A DNA stretch of 64,000 bases from Candidatus Phosphoribacter hodrii (GCA_016707175.1 JADJIB010000001.1:124001-188000); one strand, 5' to 3'. Shown: positions 34,700 to 45,547, numbered from the stretch's first letter. Translations and numbers: made by a program. The notes: generated by a model from the sequence alone, not told the origin.

Positions 34700-36121
34700 C
34701 TACGGCCGTGGTGGTCGGCAGCGGACCCAACGGACTCGCTGCGGCAATCCGGCTGGCCCAGGCCGGTGTGGAAGTCACCGTCGTCGAGGCCCACGCGCGG
34801 CCCGGGGGCGGCACCCGGACCAGCGAACTAACCCTGCCGGGTGTGCTGCACGACGACTGTGCCGCGTTCCACCCGACCGGCGTCGCCTCGCCGTTCTTCC
34901 GGTCTCTGGGGCTGGAGCGACACGGGCTGCGCTGGCTCTGGCCCGAGGTCGACCTCGCCCACCCTCTGGACGACGGCCGGGCCGGGCTGGCCGCCCGCGA
35001 CCTGGGCATCACCGACGAGTCCCTGGGTGTGGATGCGGCCCGCTGGCGGCGCGTGTTCGATGCCCCCGATCCGGGGGTTCAACGACCTCATCGATGAGGT
35101 CTTCCAACCGGTCGTCCACCTGCCGTCCCATCCGGCCACCCTGGCTCGGTTCGGCATCCGGGCCCTCATGCCGGCGACCTGGACGGCGGGGCAGTTCAAG
35201 GACGATCCCGCCCGAGCCCTCTTCATGGGGGTGGCCGCGCACTCCTTCAGCCAGCTGACCACCCCGCTGAGCAGTTCGGTCGGCCTGCTGCTGACCGCGG
35301 CCGCCCATGCCGTCGGCTGGCCGGTGGCCGAGGGCGGCACGGAGTCGATCACCCGGGCCCTGCTCGCCGAGCTAGCCGAACTCGGCGGCACGGTGGTGAT
35401 CAACACCCGCGTCCGGTCGCTGGACGGCCTGGCCGACCTGGTCGGCTCCGCGCCCGATGTCGTCATGCTGGACACTGCTCCCGCCGGCGTCCTGGAGATC
35501 GTCGGCGACCGGCTGCCGTCCCGGGTTCGCGCCGCGTTGTCGCGCTACACCTACGGGCCGGCCGCGTTCAAGGTCGACTTCTCGATCGAGGGCGACATCC
35601 CTTGGACAAACCCGGACTGCCGCCGGGCCGGGACGCTCCACCTCGGGGGCGCCGCCGAGCAGATCGTCGCATCCGCGGCCGCCACGACGAGCGGTCGGAT
35701 GCCTGATCGGCCGTTCGTCCTGCTCGGCCAGCAGTACCTCATCGACCCGACCCGATCCGTGGGAACCACCAACCCGGTGTATGCCTACGCCCACGTGCCG
35801 CACGGCTATGAGGGCGACGCGACCGACGCGGTGATCGCCCAGATTGAGCGGTTCGCCCCCGGTTTCCACGATCGGATCCTGGCGGTCTCCACGCGGAACC
35901 CCGCCGGGCTCGAGGCCTACAACCCCAACTATGTGGGAGGAGACATCGCTGCCGGCGCCAACACCGCCCGCCAGATCGCCTTCCGACCGCGGGTCACGTC
36001 GAACCCGTACTCCCTCGGCGTCAAGGGTGTCTACCTGTGCTCCTCGGCCACGCCTCCCGGCGGCGGGGTGCACGGCATGTGCGGCCTGTATGCCGCCAAC
36101 ACGGCTCTCAGCCGCCTCTGA
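34696..36121 (+). pseudogene. Phytoene-desaturase-like FAD oxidoreductase, one frameshift
   Basis: ATG 34696 opens a typical CrtI-like flavoprotein: VVVGSGPNGLAAAIRLAQAGVEVTVVEAHARPGGGTRTSELTLPG, with the FAD Rossmann motif and the GG doublet. The first frame ends at 35097. From about 35070 a second frame continues FNDLIDEVFQPVVHLPSHPATLARFGIRAL to the end (SATPPGGGVHGMCGLYAANTALSRL), the expected C-terminal FAD-binding segment. One base is gained or lost in CCGGGGGTTC near 35073. The joined protein of about 475 residues resembles actinobacterial NAD(P)/FAD-dependent oxidoreductases of unknown substrate. There are no carotenoid genes beside it. Four-base overlap with vapC. Confidence 0.82.
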
Positions 36122-36183
36122 CCCGCCCGTCCCTCCCCCCCCCCACCGTTGCCTTCGCCTGGCTGCGGTGGGAGGCTGCGCGG

Positions 36184-36960
36184 ATGACGACCACACCTGA
36201 GGGGATCCCCTGCTGGTACGAGTTGGGGACGAGCGACCTGACGGCGGCCTCCGCCTTCTACGCCGACGTGCTCGGCTGGACGATCGCCGACGCCGGAATG
36301 CCGGGGATGGACTACCGGCTCGGCACCGCAACGGATGGCGGCATGGTCAGCGGCATGATGGCCCTGGAGGGCGGCGAGGCCGCACCGCCGCCCTACTGGA
36401 TGATCTACTTCACCACTGAAGATTGCGACGCGCGGGTCGCAGCCATCACCGAGGCTGGCGGCACGATGCTCGCGGCACCTGGCGACATCCCCGGCACCGG
36501 CCGGTTCGCGGTCGTCGCTGACCCCCAAGGTGCCGCCTTCGGGCTGTTGCAGCCGCTGCCGATGGACGCGCCCATGGAGCACCCGGCTTTCGACCAACAG
36601 GCCGCTGGACACGGGAATTGGCACGAATTGATGAGCTCGGACCCGGAGGCCGGTCTCGCCTTCTACGCCGAACAGTTCGGCTGGACCAAAGGCGACACGA
36701 TGGACATGGGTGAGATGGGCACCTACCAGATCTTCGGGAGTGGCGGGCAGGACCTCGGCGGCATGATGGGACTGGGCAACAGCCCGGTCTCGGCCTGGCT
36801 GCCCTACTTCGGCTCGACCGGAATCGACCAGTCCGTCGAGCGGATCACCGCCGGCGGCGGCACTATTCACCACGGGCCAGCCGAGGTGCCCGGCGGCGCC
36901 TGGATCGCCCTGGCCACCGACCCTCAGGGCGCCTGGTTCGCCGTCGTCGGACCGCGCTGA
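36184..36960 (+). CDS. VOC family protein with two glyoxalase-like domains
   Basis: A 258-residue protein made of two vicinal-oxygen-chelate domains. Domain 1 (residues 5-123) begins GIPCWYELGTSDLTAASAFYADVLGW and ends FAVVADPQGAAFGLLQP. Domain 2 (about 142-258) begins GNWHELMSSDPEAGLAFYAEQFGW and ends WIALATDPQGAWFAVVGPR. The Streptomyces hydroxylase-like CFP-30/27 kDa family has this layout. The metal site is partly degenerate, so catalysis is uncertain. The ATG at 36184 is used because the domain starts ten residues later; a C-rich stretch precedes it. Confidence 0.87.
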   Translation: MTTTPEGIPCWYELGTSDLTAASAFYADVLGWTIADAGMPGMDYRLGTATDGGMVSGMMALEGGEAAPPPYWMIYFTTEDCDARVAAITEAGGTMLAAPGDIPGTGRFAVVADPQGAAFGLLQPLPMDAPMEHPAFDQQAAGHGNWHELMSSDPEAGLAFYAEQFGWTKGDTMDMGEMGTYQIFGSGGQDLGGMMGLGNSPVSAWLPYFGSTGIDQSVERITAGGGTIHHGPAEVPGGAWIALATDPQGAWFAVVGPR

Positions 36961-36975
36961 TCCCCTGCGCCCCCC

Positions 36976-37031
36976 AGCCGGGTCGAGGTATTCGGCCATC
37001 GTCTGGTGACGGTGGAATACCTCGGCCCGGC
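36976..37031. repeat. Intergenic palindromic repeat, copy 2
   Basis: Outer arms GCCGGGTCGAGGTATTC and GAATACCTCGGCCCGGC pair over 17 bases with one mismatch; the centre holds CCATCGTCTGGTGACGG, itself partly self-complementary. The sequence matches 33187-33241 in the arms and part of the centre. It lies just after the VOC gene and before the convergent membrane-protein gene. Confidence 0.75.
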
Positions 37032-37039
37032 AAGCTGGC

Positions 37040-37417
37040 TCAGCTGTAGGAGCGCCAGAGCACGGCGATCAGGACGTTGAGGACCGCCAAACCCCCGACG
37101 AGGTTGACCTTCGAGGCCACGGCGGCCTGGGCCGCGCCCGCGACAGCCTTCTTCTGCGCCGCCCAGGTCGACTCCGACAGCGCCACGACAACCAACGCGA
37201 CCAGGAGCTTGACCCCCAGCTTGGCGTTGTTGGGCGGGTCCTCCCTATCCATGGAAGCAAACCCCGCGAGGATCAGCCCGGTCAACAACTGAACCCGCGC
37301 GCCCCACAAGATGGCGGGCACGATCTTGAGGTCGTGCCGGACGGCCAGCCACCCACCGACGATGGCGGCCATGCCCAACAGGTGGAAGACGACGATGATC
37401 TCGTTGAACAGCTTCAT
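37040..37417 (-). CDS. Small integral membrane protein, unknown function
   Basis: A 125-residue protein with four hydrophobic helices: NEIIVVFHLLGMAAIVGGWLAV, ILWGARVQLLTGLILAGFA, LGVKLLVALVVVALS and VNLVGGLAVLNVLIAVLW. The loop DREDPPNNAKLGVK is conserved-looking. It resembles small actinobacterial membrane proteins annotated only as hypothetical or DUF2269-like; I cannot assign a role. Its start is 42 bases from the divergent giant helicase gene, so they may share a promoter region. Confidence 0.7.
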   Translation of the reverse strand: MKLFNEIIVVFHLLGMAAIVGGWLAVRHDLKIVPAILWGARVQLLTGLILAGFASMDREDPPNNAKLGVKLLVALVVVALSESTWAAQKKAVAGAAQAAVASKVNLVGGLAVLNVLIAVLWRSYS

Positions 37418-37459
37418 GGCGTCAGGCTATCCGCACTCCCCACGGTCTAGAGTCTGGCC

Positions 37460-40400
37460 ATGGCGCCCTTGACCCACCTTGAGGTGGTCACAGCGCCGCT
37501 GGTCAACCACGCGATGGCCCACAACGGGATCCGCATCGTGCGCCAGATCACCCTGGTCTCCAGCCCCGACCTGGACGGTGGCCACACCGACGTCGTCCTC
37601 ACCGCCCGGCTCGTCGACGCCCACAGCACCGTGCTCACCCGGCCCTGGCAGTACCACGTCGACCGCCTCGACGCCGGAGGGAGGGTGCGCCTGGACAACC
37701 CCGACATCACCCTCGACCCGGCCGCCATCGCCGGCCTCGACGAAGAGACCGGCGCCGACCTCATCATCGAAGCCACCAGCGCCGGCCAGACCTTCGTCAC
37801 CTCGACCACGCCGATGCGGGTCCTCGCGGCACGCCAATGGCTGGTCGACCCGGACGCCCCTGTCCTCTCCCTCGAGTTGCTCGCCGCCTTCGTCCAGCCC
37901 AACCATCCCGCGCTGGGCCCGCTCGTGGCGCGCGCGGCGGCATACCTGGAAGCGGAGACGACCTCCGGCTCACTGGCCGTCGACCACGTCCTGCCTGGCC
38001 GGATCGACGCGATCGTCGAGGCGGTGTGCGCGGCCGTGCACGGGACGGGGATCTACTACGCCCAGCCGCCCGCCTCGTGGGGCTACGGCCAGAAGGTCCG
38101 CACCCCCGGCGACGTCCTTGAGCAGAAGGTCGGCACCTGTCTGGACACCACCCTCCTCGTCGCCTCCGCGCTGGAGCACCTCGGCATCCACCCTGTCCTT
38201 TGGATCGTCCGCGGCCACGCCTTCCTCGGCTATTGGCGCACGCTCGACACCGGGCTACCTGACGCGGCCAGCCTGCAGTGCGCGCAGGCCGTCAACGCGG
38301 TCGGGCTCGGGCTCATGGGTGTCGTCGAGACGACGATGCTCACCCAGGAGCGACGCCCACCCCGCGACCTCTTCCGTCGCGCGTCACAGGCGCCGTTGGA
38401 CACGTATCTGCACGGCGACCCGGCGGCCCTGATCGGCGTGGTCGACGTCTACCTCGCCCGACTCATGCGGGTGTTCCCCATGCCTGCGCGACGCACTCGC
38501 GAGGACGGTGTCGTCGAGGTTATCGAGTACCGACCCCCGACCGTGCCCACCGACTCCGTTGCGGCCCAACGCGACTCGCAAGCCACACAGGCGCAAAGCG
38601 GCATACAAGCTCCCACCGCAGCCACCCCGCGCCGACCCGAGCCGCCCCCGCGCGTGCAAGCGTGGAAGAACTCCCTGCTGGACCTCACCCTGCGCAACCG
38701 GCTGCTCAACTCCGCGCGCGGCGTCACCCAACTGCCCCTGCTCATGCCCGGCGAGCACCTCGGCGCCCTCGCTGACCTGCTCGCCGTCGGCACCCCCGTC
38801 GTCGTCCGCGCGGCCGACGACCTCTCCGGCGCGGTGCTCGCCCACGAGGTCCGCGACGCCTATGGACTGCCCGCCGACGTCCTGCGCACCATGCTGCGCG
38901 ACAAGGCCACGGTGTATGCCGCCGCCGACGGCGAGACCCATCGGCTCATGGTGGCTCGGCTTCGTTATCGCGCCCGGACCGGGCTGCAGGAGACCGGAGC
39001 CAACCCGCTGGCGCTCACCCTCGGGCGGCTGGACTGGCGACTCGGCGACCGCGAGTTGACCGCGCCGCTGCTCCTGGCACCCGTCGAGCTCAAGGGCATC
39101 GTCCAGCCCTACAAGATCGTCCCCGACGAGACGGCCGGCCTCACGCTCAACCTCTCGCTGATGGAGAAGCTGCGGATCGAATTCGGTTTCGTGGTGCCGG
39201 GATTGGACGAGCTCCCCATCCGTCCAGCGGGAGTCCGCGGCGAGGGAGGGGTCGACGTCGATGAGGTCGTGCGGCGCCTGCGCCAAGCCCTGCTCGATGC
39301 GGGCCTGCCCTTCACCGTCGAGACCGAGGCGCGCCTGGCCATCGTCGGCTTCACCGGCTACCTGCTCTGGCGCGACCTCAATGAGCACTGGGAACGGTTC
39401 CTCACCCAGCCGGTTGCGCGCCACCTCGCCCTGACCCCGACAGACCGGTTCGCCGATTCCGCTGCGGCAGAGGTCGATACGAGCCTGACGACTCTCGACG
39501 GCGTGGTCGCCGACGTGCCCATCCCCGCGGACGGCTCGCAGGCCGAGGCGATCGCCTTCGCTCGCGCCGGTCGCACCTTCGTCTTGGAAGGCCCGCCGGG
39601 CACCGGCAAGTCCCAAACGATCACCAGCATCCTCGCCGACCAGGTCGCGCGAGGACGCCGGGTGCTGTTCGTCGCCGAGAAGGGCGCGGCGCTCGACGTC
39701 GTGCGCCGCCGCTTGGCGGAGGTCGGCCTCGCCCCGTTCGCGCTCGACCTGCACGACGAGCACGCGACGCCGGCCCAGGTCCGCGAGCGGCTGCGGCTCG
39801 CCATTGCCCACCTGCCGCGGCCCGACCAGGCTGGCTTCCAGGCCGCGGCCACCGACGTGTCGTCCTCGGCCGCCACGCTCGCCTCGTATGCCGCCCGCCT
39901 CCACTCGCCCGGCGGCGCTGGCTTGTCGGCCTACTCCGCCCAGGCCCAACTTCTCGCGCTCGGGCAAGGGCCGATCGCTCCCGTCGCTCCCTACTCGGTG
40001 CGGGTCCGGACCGACCCGCCCACCGGTCATGACGTCGGCGACCCACCGTTGGACATCGACGCGTGCCGACGGGCGGTCGCCGCTGCCACCGGCCTGCTCG
40101 CGGGCCTGGGCAGTGCCGGTTTCGATGCCTGGGGCTTCGCCAGCGCCATGCCCGCCGACGTCGTCAGGCTCTTCAGCCTGGTGGAGGATGCCGATGTCGC
40201 GGTCACCGACCTCGACCGCCGCCTGGCGGGCTGCGCCGAGCCCATCCGGGCCGCCCTGGCGACGGCGATGACCACGACTGAACTCGAGCGCATCGGCTGG
40301 CTCCTGACGAACGACGCACTCTCGCCGGAAGTCCTGGACGAGACCCGCTCGCGGCGCTGGCGCGAGGCCCGAGACGAACTCGAGGCCCGCCAGACCCACC

Positions 40401-43400
40401 TCGACACGCTGGCCGCTCCCGTGCTCGCCGTCCTGACTCCCGAGGCGCTGAGCGTCCCCGTGGAACCCATCCGCCAGGCGGTCCGAGAGGCGGCCTCGTC
40501 GTTCTTCATCGGCCGCAAGGGCCGCCTGCTGCATGCCGCCGCCCCCCTGCTCGTGCATGCCCTTCCAGGTGCCGACATCCCGCCCAAGACCCTGCCTACG
40601 CTTGTTGAGCAGGTCGCTGCGGTGGCCGGCGAGACGGCATCCCTCGCGCGGCCCTGGCACTCCCTCCCTGGGCTCGGTGTCCTCCCTCCCGACGTGAGTC
40701 TCCTTGCCCCCAAAGTCGTAGCGCGCTCACCGATGCGCTCACCGCCATCGACCGAGACTTCGCCATCCTGGACCGGTTGATGTCCCCACGGCGAACGCGG
40801 TTCGCGAGGGCGCGCGACAACGGGGAGGTCCTGCTCGATGAGGCGTATGCCGCCCTGCGCGCCGCCTCGTCGTGCGTTGCCGCCGTCATGGCCGCCACCG
40901 GGACCCCTGTGGGGACCGTCAATGGACTGCACCGGCTGTGGGCCGAGCACAATGTCCGGGGCGTGCTGAAGGCCTGGCAGGCCGGCAACCGGGCGCGGCT
41001 CGCCGACAGAGGCGCAGGTGCCACATTGCGCCAATGGATCGAGGCAGTCACAGCCCTCGAACCCCTGGACCGGTCCGGTCTGTCCATGGCGCAGGAGGCA
41101 ATCCTGTCGGGCGAGGTGCCCGCGTCCGGGGCCGTCGCGGCACTCGACCGGGGCTTGGCGGGTGCCGCCTTGGAGGAACGACTGGGCACGAGAGCGATGG
41201 CTGGATTCGACGGGGAGGCGCACGACCGGATCGTCGACCGCTTCGTCGGGGCATCGGACGCGCTGCGGGGGACCCTGCGCGGCATACTCCCCAGCCGGGT
41301 GGTGCAGGAGCGGCCGTTCAAGCCGGGAGCGACGTTCGGGACCGTGGCCGCCCTGGAACGCGAGGTGGGTCGCACGCGAGGAGGGCTGAGCGTTCGGCGG
41401 TTAGTGCAGACCTATGGCGAGGTCATCGGAGAGCTCACCCCATGCGTGCTCGTCAGCCCCGACTCCCTGGCGCGCTTCATCCCGCCAGGGTCGATCGACT
41501 TCGACCTGGTCGTGTTCGACGAGGCCTCGCAGATCACGGTGCCGGATGCGATCGGCGCTCTCGGACGGGCGCGGGCTGCCGTCATCGCGGGCGACTCCAA
41601 GCAGATGCCGCCATCGAGTTTCGGGGAGGTCGGCTGGGACGACTCTGCGGAGTCCGACCGGGATCTGCCGGTCGCATCGGTCGCACCGGTCACGGCGGTC
41701 GCGGCGGACCCGAGCGCCGCGGATGGGGGGCGAGCCCGAGGCGACGGCTGCCGACTTCCGGATCGTGCCCGACGAGGAGTCGATCCTCTCGGAGATGGTC
41801 CACGCAGGCGTCGACCGGCTGTGGCTGTCGTGGCACTACCGCAGCCAGGACGAGTCGCTCATCGCGTTCTCGAACGGTCACTACTACGACAACCGGCTCA
41901 GCTCTTTCCCGGCTTATCCGGGGCGAGGTCACCGACACGGGGTTGTCGTTCACCCGTGTCGACGGCACGTTCTATCGCACCTCGTCGCGCGCCGCTCGCG
42001 GCCCGGGCGGCGCGTCGCCCGGCGGCCCGTTGCGGACCAATCCCGTCGAGGCTGCTGCCGTGGTCGAGGAGGTGCGCCGCCGGTGGGGCCAGGGCGAGCG
42101 CTCGATCGGCGTCGTCACCTTCAACCTCCAACAGCGCACTCTCATCGAGAAACTGCTCTGGGACCTCGGCGACGAGACCATCGCCGACAGCCTGGCCAGC
42201 GGCAAGGACGGCCTGTTCGTCAAGAACCTCGAGAACGTCCAGGGCGACGAGCGCGACGTCATCATCTTCTCGACCGGGTTCGCCAAGACCGCGTCCGGTG
42301 TCCTACCGCTCAACTTCGGGCCGCTTAACCGCACTGGGGGCGAGCGGCGCCTCAACGTCGCCATCACCCGCGCGCGCCGTCGGGTCATGGTGTTCAGTTC
42401 CTTCGAGCCCGAAGACCTGCGGGTCGAGCAGACCTCGTCGGTCGGCGTCCAACACCTGCGCGCCTATCTCGAGGTGGCCAAATATGGCGTCGGACACGCG
42501 CCCACGGGCGGAGGCGGGCTCGTCGGCACTGCCGCCGGCCTCCTCAGCGACGGCGACCGCTCAGCTCCCCGCGGACGCATCGACGCCGTCGACCGGCATA
42601 AGGACGACGTCGCCGCCGCCCTGCGGGCCGAGGGCCTGTCCGTGACCGTGGGCGTTGGTCTGTCCGACTTCAAGGTCGATCTCGCGGTCGGCCCGCCCGA
42701 AACCTCCGTGCTCGCGATCCTGCTCGACGGGCCGGAGTGGGCGGAGCGCCGAACGACCAACGATCGCGACGGCCTCCCCACAACTGTCCTGCAGCACATC
42801 ATGGGCTGGCCGATGGTCATGCGGATCTGGCTGCCCTCGTGGTTGTTCTCTCGGGACGATGTGGTCGCCACCGTGTGCGAGCGGGCCGAGATCGCCTCTC
42901 GCCTGCCGCGCCACGTCGGTGAGCGCCGGGTGAGCACGGGGTATGCCGCCGCCGCACCTCCCCAGGACGGGCAGCCTCTGGCGGGTGCCGGTCCTCAGGG
43001 TGGTGCAGGAGCTCAGGGCGGTGCCGGACCTCAGGACGGGCAGCCGCTGGCGGCGGCCAGACCCAACAGTGCTCCCACCCCTGCCGCGTCGCCGGAGTCG
43101 TATTCGCCCTTCATCCCACGCCAGGAAGGTGGCCTCAGCGTCCTCGATGGCGTGAAACGTCGCAGTCCACGGCATGCCGCTGCCGTCCAGGACGTCATGC
43201 GCCGGATCGTCACCGAGGAAGGCCCGCTGTCGGAGGCTCGACTGTTCCTGCTGACCGCCCAGTGTTTCGGAATGACCCGGCCCAGCGTCTACCGGGTCCG
43301 GGACATGGCCGCAATCATTCCGTCGGACCTGCGGCGCGATCCGGAGGAGCGATTCGTCTGGCCAGATGAGCGAGACCCGTTGCGCTGGAGCGGTTTCCGC

Positions 43401-43655
43401 ACGTGGGAGGGCGTCCTCAAGGAGCGCCCGCTTGAGGAGATCCCGCTGCGCGAGCTCGCCAACGCCTTGGTCGCCATCGCTCGGTCGGCGATGGGCATCG
43501 ATCTCGACGAGTTGCTCAAGCAGACCCTGACGGTCTTCAACGGCACCCGGCTCACCGAGGTCCCCCGGCGCCGCCTGATGGCCGCCTTGCAGGTCGCACA
43601 GGACCGTGGGCAGTTGAACGTCAGCGGCGACATCGTCACAGCCACGGACGGCTAG
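37460..43655 (+). pseudogene. Giant transglutaminase-like/DUF4011/SF1 helicase/Vsr-like/DUF3320 protein, three frameshifts
   Basis: Joined across three breaks (near 40707, 41730 and 41920, all in C or G runs), this encodes about 2060 residues. In order: an N-terminal domain; a transglutaminase-like core (KVGTCLDTTLLVASALEHLG, RGHAFLGYW, residue ~222); DUF4011 start (RVQAWKNSLLDLTLRNRLLN, ~400); SF1 Walker A GPPGTGKSQT (~711); motif II FDEASQI with GDSKQMPPSSF (41.5 kb); WHYRSQDESLIAFSN; motifs V-VI NVQGDERDVIIFSTG and RRLNVAITRARRRV (42.3 kb); a Vsr/MTES_1575-type nuclease (DFKVDLAV, LLDGPEWAERRT, 42.6-42.9 kb); and DUF3320 (43.1-43.6 kb). DUF4011-helicase-Vsr proteins have been tied to phage defence. 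The breaks look like sequencing errors. Confidence 0.85.
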
Positions 43656-43661
43656 GCGGTC

Positions 43662-44879
43662 ATGGCCGCCGACCCGCTCACTGTGGCACGCCCTTTCCAG
43701 CGCGACCTGTTGATCGTCATCGGCCTCGCCGCCTCCCCGCTCGTGGCCCTGGGTTGCTCGCGGTTCGCCTATGCGTTGCTGCTGCCCGCCATGCGCTCGG
43801 ACCTCGGGTGGTCGTTCACCACGGCCGGGCTGATGAACACGGTCAACGCCGTTGGTTACCTTGTGGGTGCACTCGGAACCGCCTGGGCCGCAGCGAAACT
43901 CGGCCAACGCCCCGCCTTCGTCGGCTCGCTCGTCATCACCGTGCTTGCCCTCGCCGCGACCGCCGCGTCAAGTTCCCTGGAAGTCCTCCTGGCGGTCCGC
44001 ACGATCCTCGGCATCGCGGGCGCAGGCGCCTTCGTCCTCGGTGGCGCGATCACCTCGACGATCAGCAGGCGGCATACCCCGCACCGCGCAGCCGTGCTCA
44101 TCGGGACCTACTTCGCGGGCGGCGGGGTGGGCATCGTCGCCTCCGGTCTGCTCGTGCCGGCGGTGTTCGAGCGGCTGGGACCCGCGGGATGGCCCACCGG
44201 GTGGCTGGTTCTCGCGGTCCTCGCGGCGGTCGGCACGGTGGCCGCCACCATCGCCGCGTATGCCGCCCCCACCACTCCCGCAGCGGCCCCCGGGTCGCGG
44301 AGCTTCTGGGTCAGCGGCCTGGGCCGACTTGCTAGCGGCTACCTGTTGTTCGGTGCTGGGTACATCGGCTACATGACGTTCATCATCGCGATGCTGACTC
44401 AGGTCGGGCTGTCTCCCAAGGAGATTGCTGCGTTCTGGGTCGCGCTCGGGGTCGCCGGAGCAGTGAGTGGGCAGGTGTGGGCCAGGCTGCTGCGCGGTGC
44501 TCGAGGAGGCTCCGCCGCGGCAGTCCTCTTCGGGCTACTCGCGGTCGCGACCGGCATACCCGCCGTCACGTCCGCCACCCCCGCGCTCTATGCGTCGGGC
44601 GTGCTGTTCGGGCTGTGCTTCCTCTCGCTCGTCGGGGCCGTCACCGCCGCCGGACGCGACGCCGTCGACCCCGCCGACACGACCGCCGCGCTCGGGATGC
44701 TCACCACGGTGTTCGCCCTGGGCCAGGTCATTGGGCCCTGGTTCACCGGACTGCTCGCCGACCGTACCGGCGGCCAACAATGGGGCCTCGGAGTCTCGGC
44801 CGTCGTGCTCCTCATCGGCGCCGTCCTCTGCCGCCTCCAACCCCCGCGCCGGATCGGACACGACGAGGGTGGCTGGTGA
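43662..44879 (+). CDS. MFS transporter, YbfB/YjiJ family
   Basis: A 405-residue major facilitator with twelve predicted helices. The N-terminal sequence GCSRFAYALLLPAMRSDLGWSFTTAGLMNTVNAVGYLVGALG is the YbfB/YjiJ family signature, where helix 1-2 carries RFAY.LLLPxM. A central loop (APTTPAAAPGSRSFW) separates the two six-helix bundles. Substrates for the family are not established. It starts six bases after the giant helicase gene on the same strand, which may mean co-transcription, though the two have no known connection. Confidence 0.85.
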   Translation: MAADPLTVARPFQRDLLIVIGLAASPLVALGCSRFAYALLLPAMRSDLGWSFTTAGLMNTVNAVGYLVGALGTAWAAAKLGQRPAFVGSLVITVLALAATAASSSLEVLLAVRTILGIAGAGAFVLGGAITSTISRRHTPHRAAVLIGTYFAGGGVGIVASGLLVPAVFERLGPAGWPTGWLVLAVLAAVGTVAATIAAYAAPTTPAAAPGSRSFWVSGLGRLASGYLLFGAGYIGYMTFIIAMLTQVGLSPKEIAAFWVALGVAGAVSGQVWARLLRGARGGSAAAVLFGLLAVATGIPAVTSATPALYASGVLFGLCFLSLVGAVTAAGRDAVDPADTTAALGMLTTVFALGQVIGPWFTGLLADRTGGQQWGLGVSAVVLLIGAVLCRLQPPRRIGHDEGGW

Positions 44880-44933
44880 GGGCTTGCTCGACGCCGGGTG
44901 CCATGGGTGTACCGCTCCGATAGTTTCGTATTT

Positions 44934-44956
44934 CCGATGTTAAGATCGGTTTTATG
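44934..44956 (+). promoter_or_regulatory. Probable leaderless promoter with palindromic operator for MNT-HEPN
   Basis: In an AT-rich patch, TAAGAT at 44941-44946 fits a -10 box seven bases before the ATG at 44954, so the transcript is probably leaderless; no ribosome-binding site exists. The palindrome CCGAT-N6-ATCGG (44934-44949) covers this -10 and is a natural operator for the HTH domain encoded by the first gene. The -35 is weak. Confidence 0.55.
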
Positions 44957-45547
44957 AAAGAAGGTTCTCCGCTGCTGTTGCCTTTGCTACGGTCGCGCGC
45001 ACAGGGCGAGATCGTGGCTTGGCTGGTGTTGCACCCGGAGCAGGAGTTTTCCCTGGTTGAGATCGCCCGCTCGGTGGGGGTGTCGGCGCCGACGGTGATG
45101 CGGGAGGTGGACCGGCTCGCGGACGCCGGCCTGATCCGACAGTCACGTCGAGGCAATCAGCGTCTGGTGCAAGCCGAGACCAAGAATGCGGTGTTCGCTC
45201 CGCTGGCTCAACTGATGGCAGTGACGTTCGGCCCGGTTCCGGTGTTGCGAGAGCTGCTCGCTCCGATCGCGGGGATTCGGGAGGCCCACATCTACGGGTC
45301 GTGGGCGGCCCGCTACGACCAACAGCCGGGTCCGGTCCCGGCGGATATCGATGTGCTGGTGATCGGGACGGCCGACCCGGACGAACTGGATGCGGTCGCT
45401 GCCGCCGCCACCGCACGGCTCGGGCGTGATGTGTCGATCCGCAGGATTCGCCCCACCACGTGGGACGACGCCACCGGCGATGCGTTCAAGACGACGGTCA
45501 CGTCACGGCCCATGGTGACAGTGCTGCCTGTCGGTGATCGCTCGTGA
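44954..45547 (+). CDS. HTH-nucleotidyltransferase (MNT) antitoxin of an MNT-HEPN module
   Basis: A 197-residue fusion. Residues 5-70 form a winged helix (RSRAQGEIVAWLVLHPEQEFSLVEIARSVGVSAPTVMREVDRLADAGLI) and residues 100-190 a minimal nucleotidyltransferase with the catalytic pattern GSWAARY...ADIDVLVIG (GS, then DxD). In characterised MNT-HEPN pairs the nucleotidyltransferase neutralises the HEPN ribonuclease by adding nucleotides to it. The N-terminal HTH probably binds the palindrome at 44934-44949. The stop overlaps the HEPN start by four bases (ATGA or GTGA type, at 45544). I saw no GTATGCC motif in this gene, unlike the core genes. Confidence 0.85.
   Translation: MKEGSPLLLPLLRSRAQGEIVAWLVLHPEQEFSLVEIARSVGVSAPTVMREVDRLADAGLIRQSRRGNQRLVQAETKNAVFAPLAQLMAVTFGPVPVLRELLAPIAGIREAHIYGSWAARYDQQPGPVPADIDVLVIGTADPDELDAVAAAATARLGRDVSIRRIRPTTWDDATGDAFKTTVTSRPMVTVLPVGDRS

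Noticed and set aside
42950..43080. Short tandem-like repeats (GGAGPQDGQPLA type) as a CRISPR or recombination site
   Set aside because: They are an in-frame Gly/Gln/Pro linker between the nuclease and DUF3320 domains, with no unique spacers.
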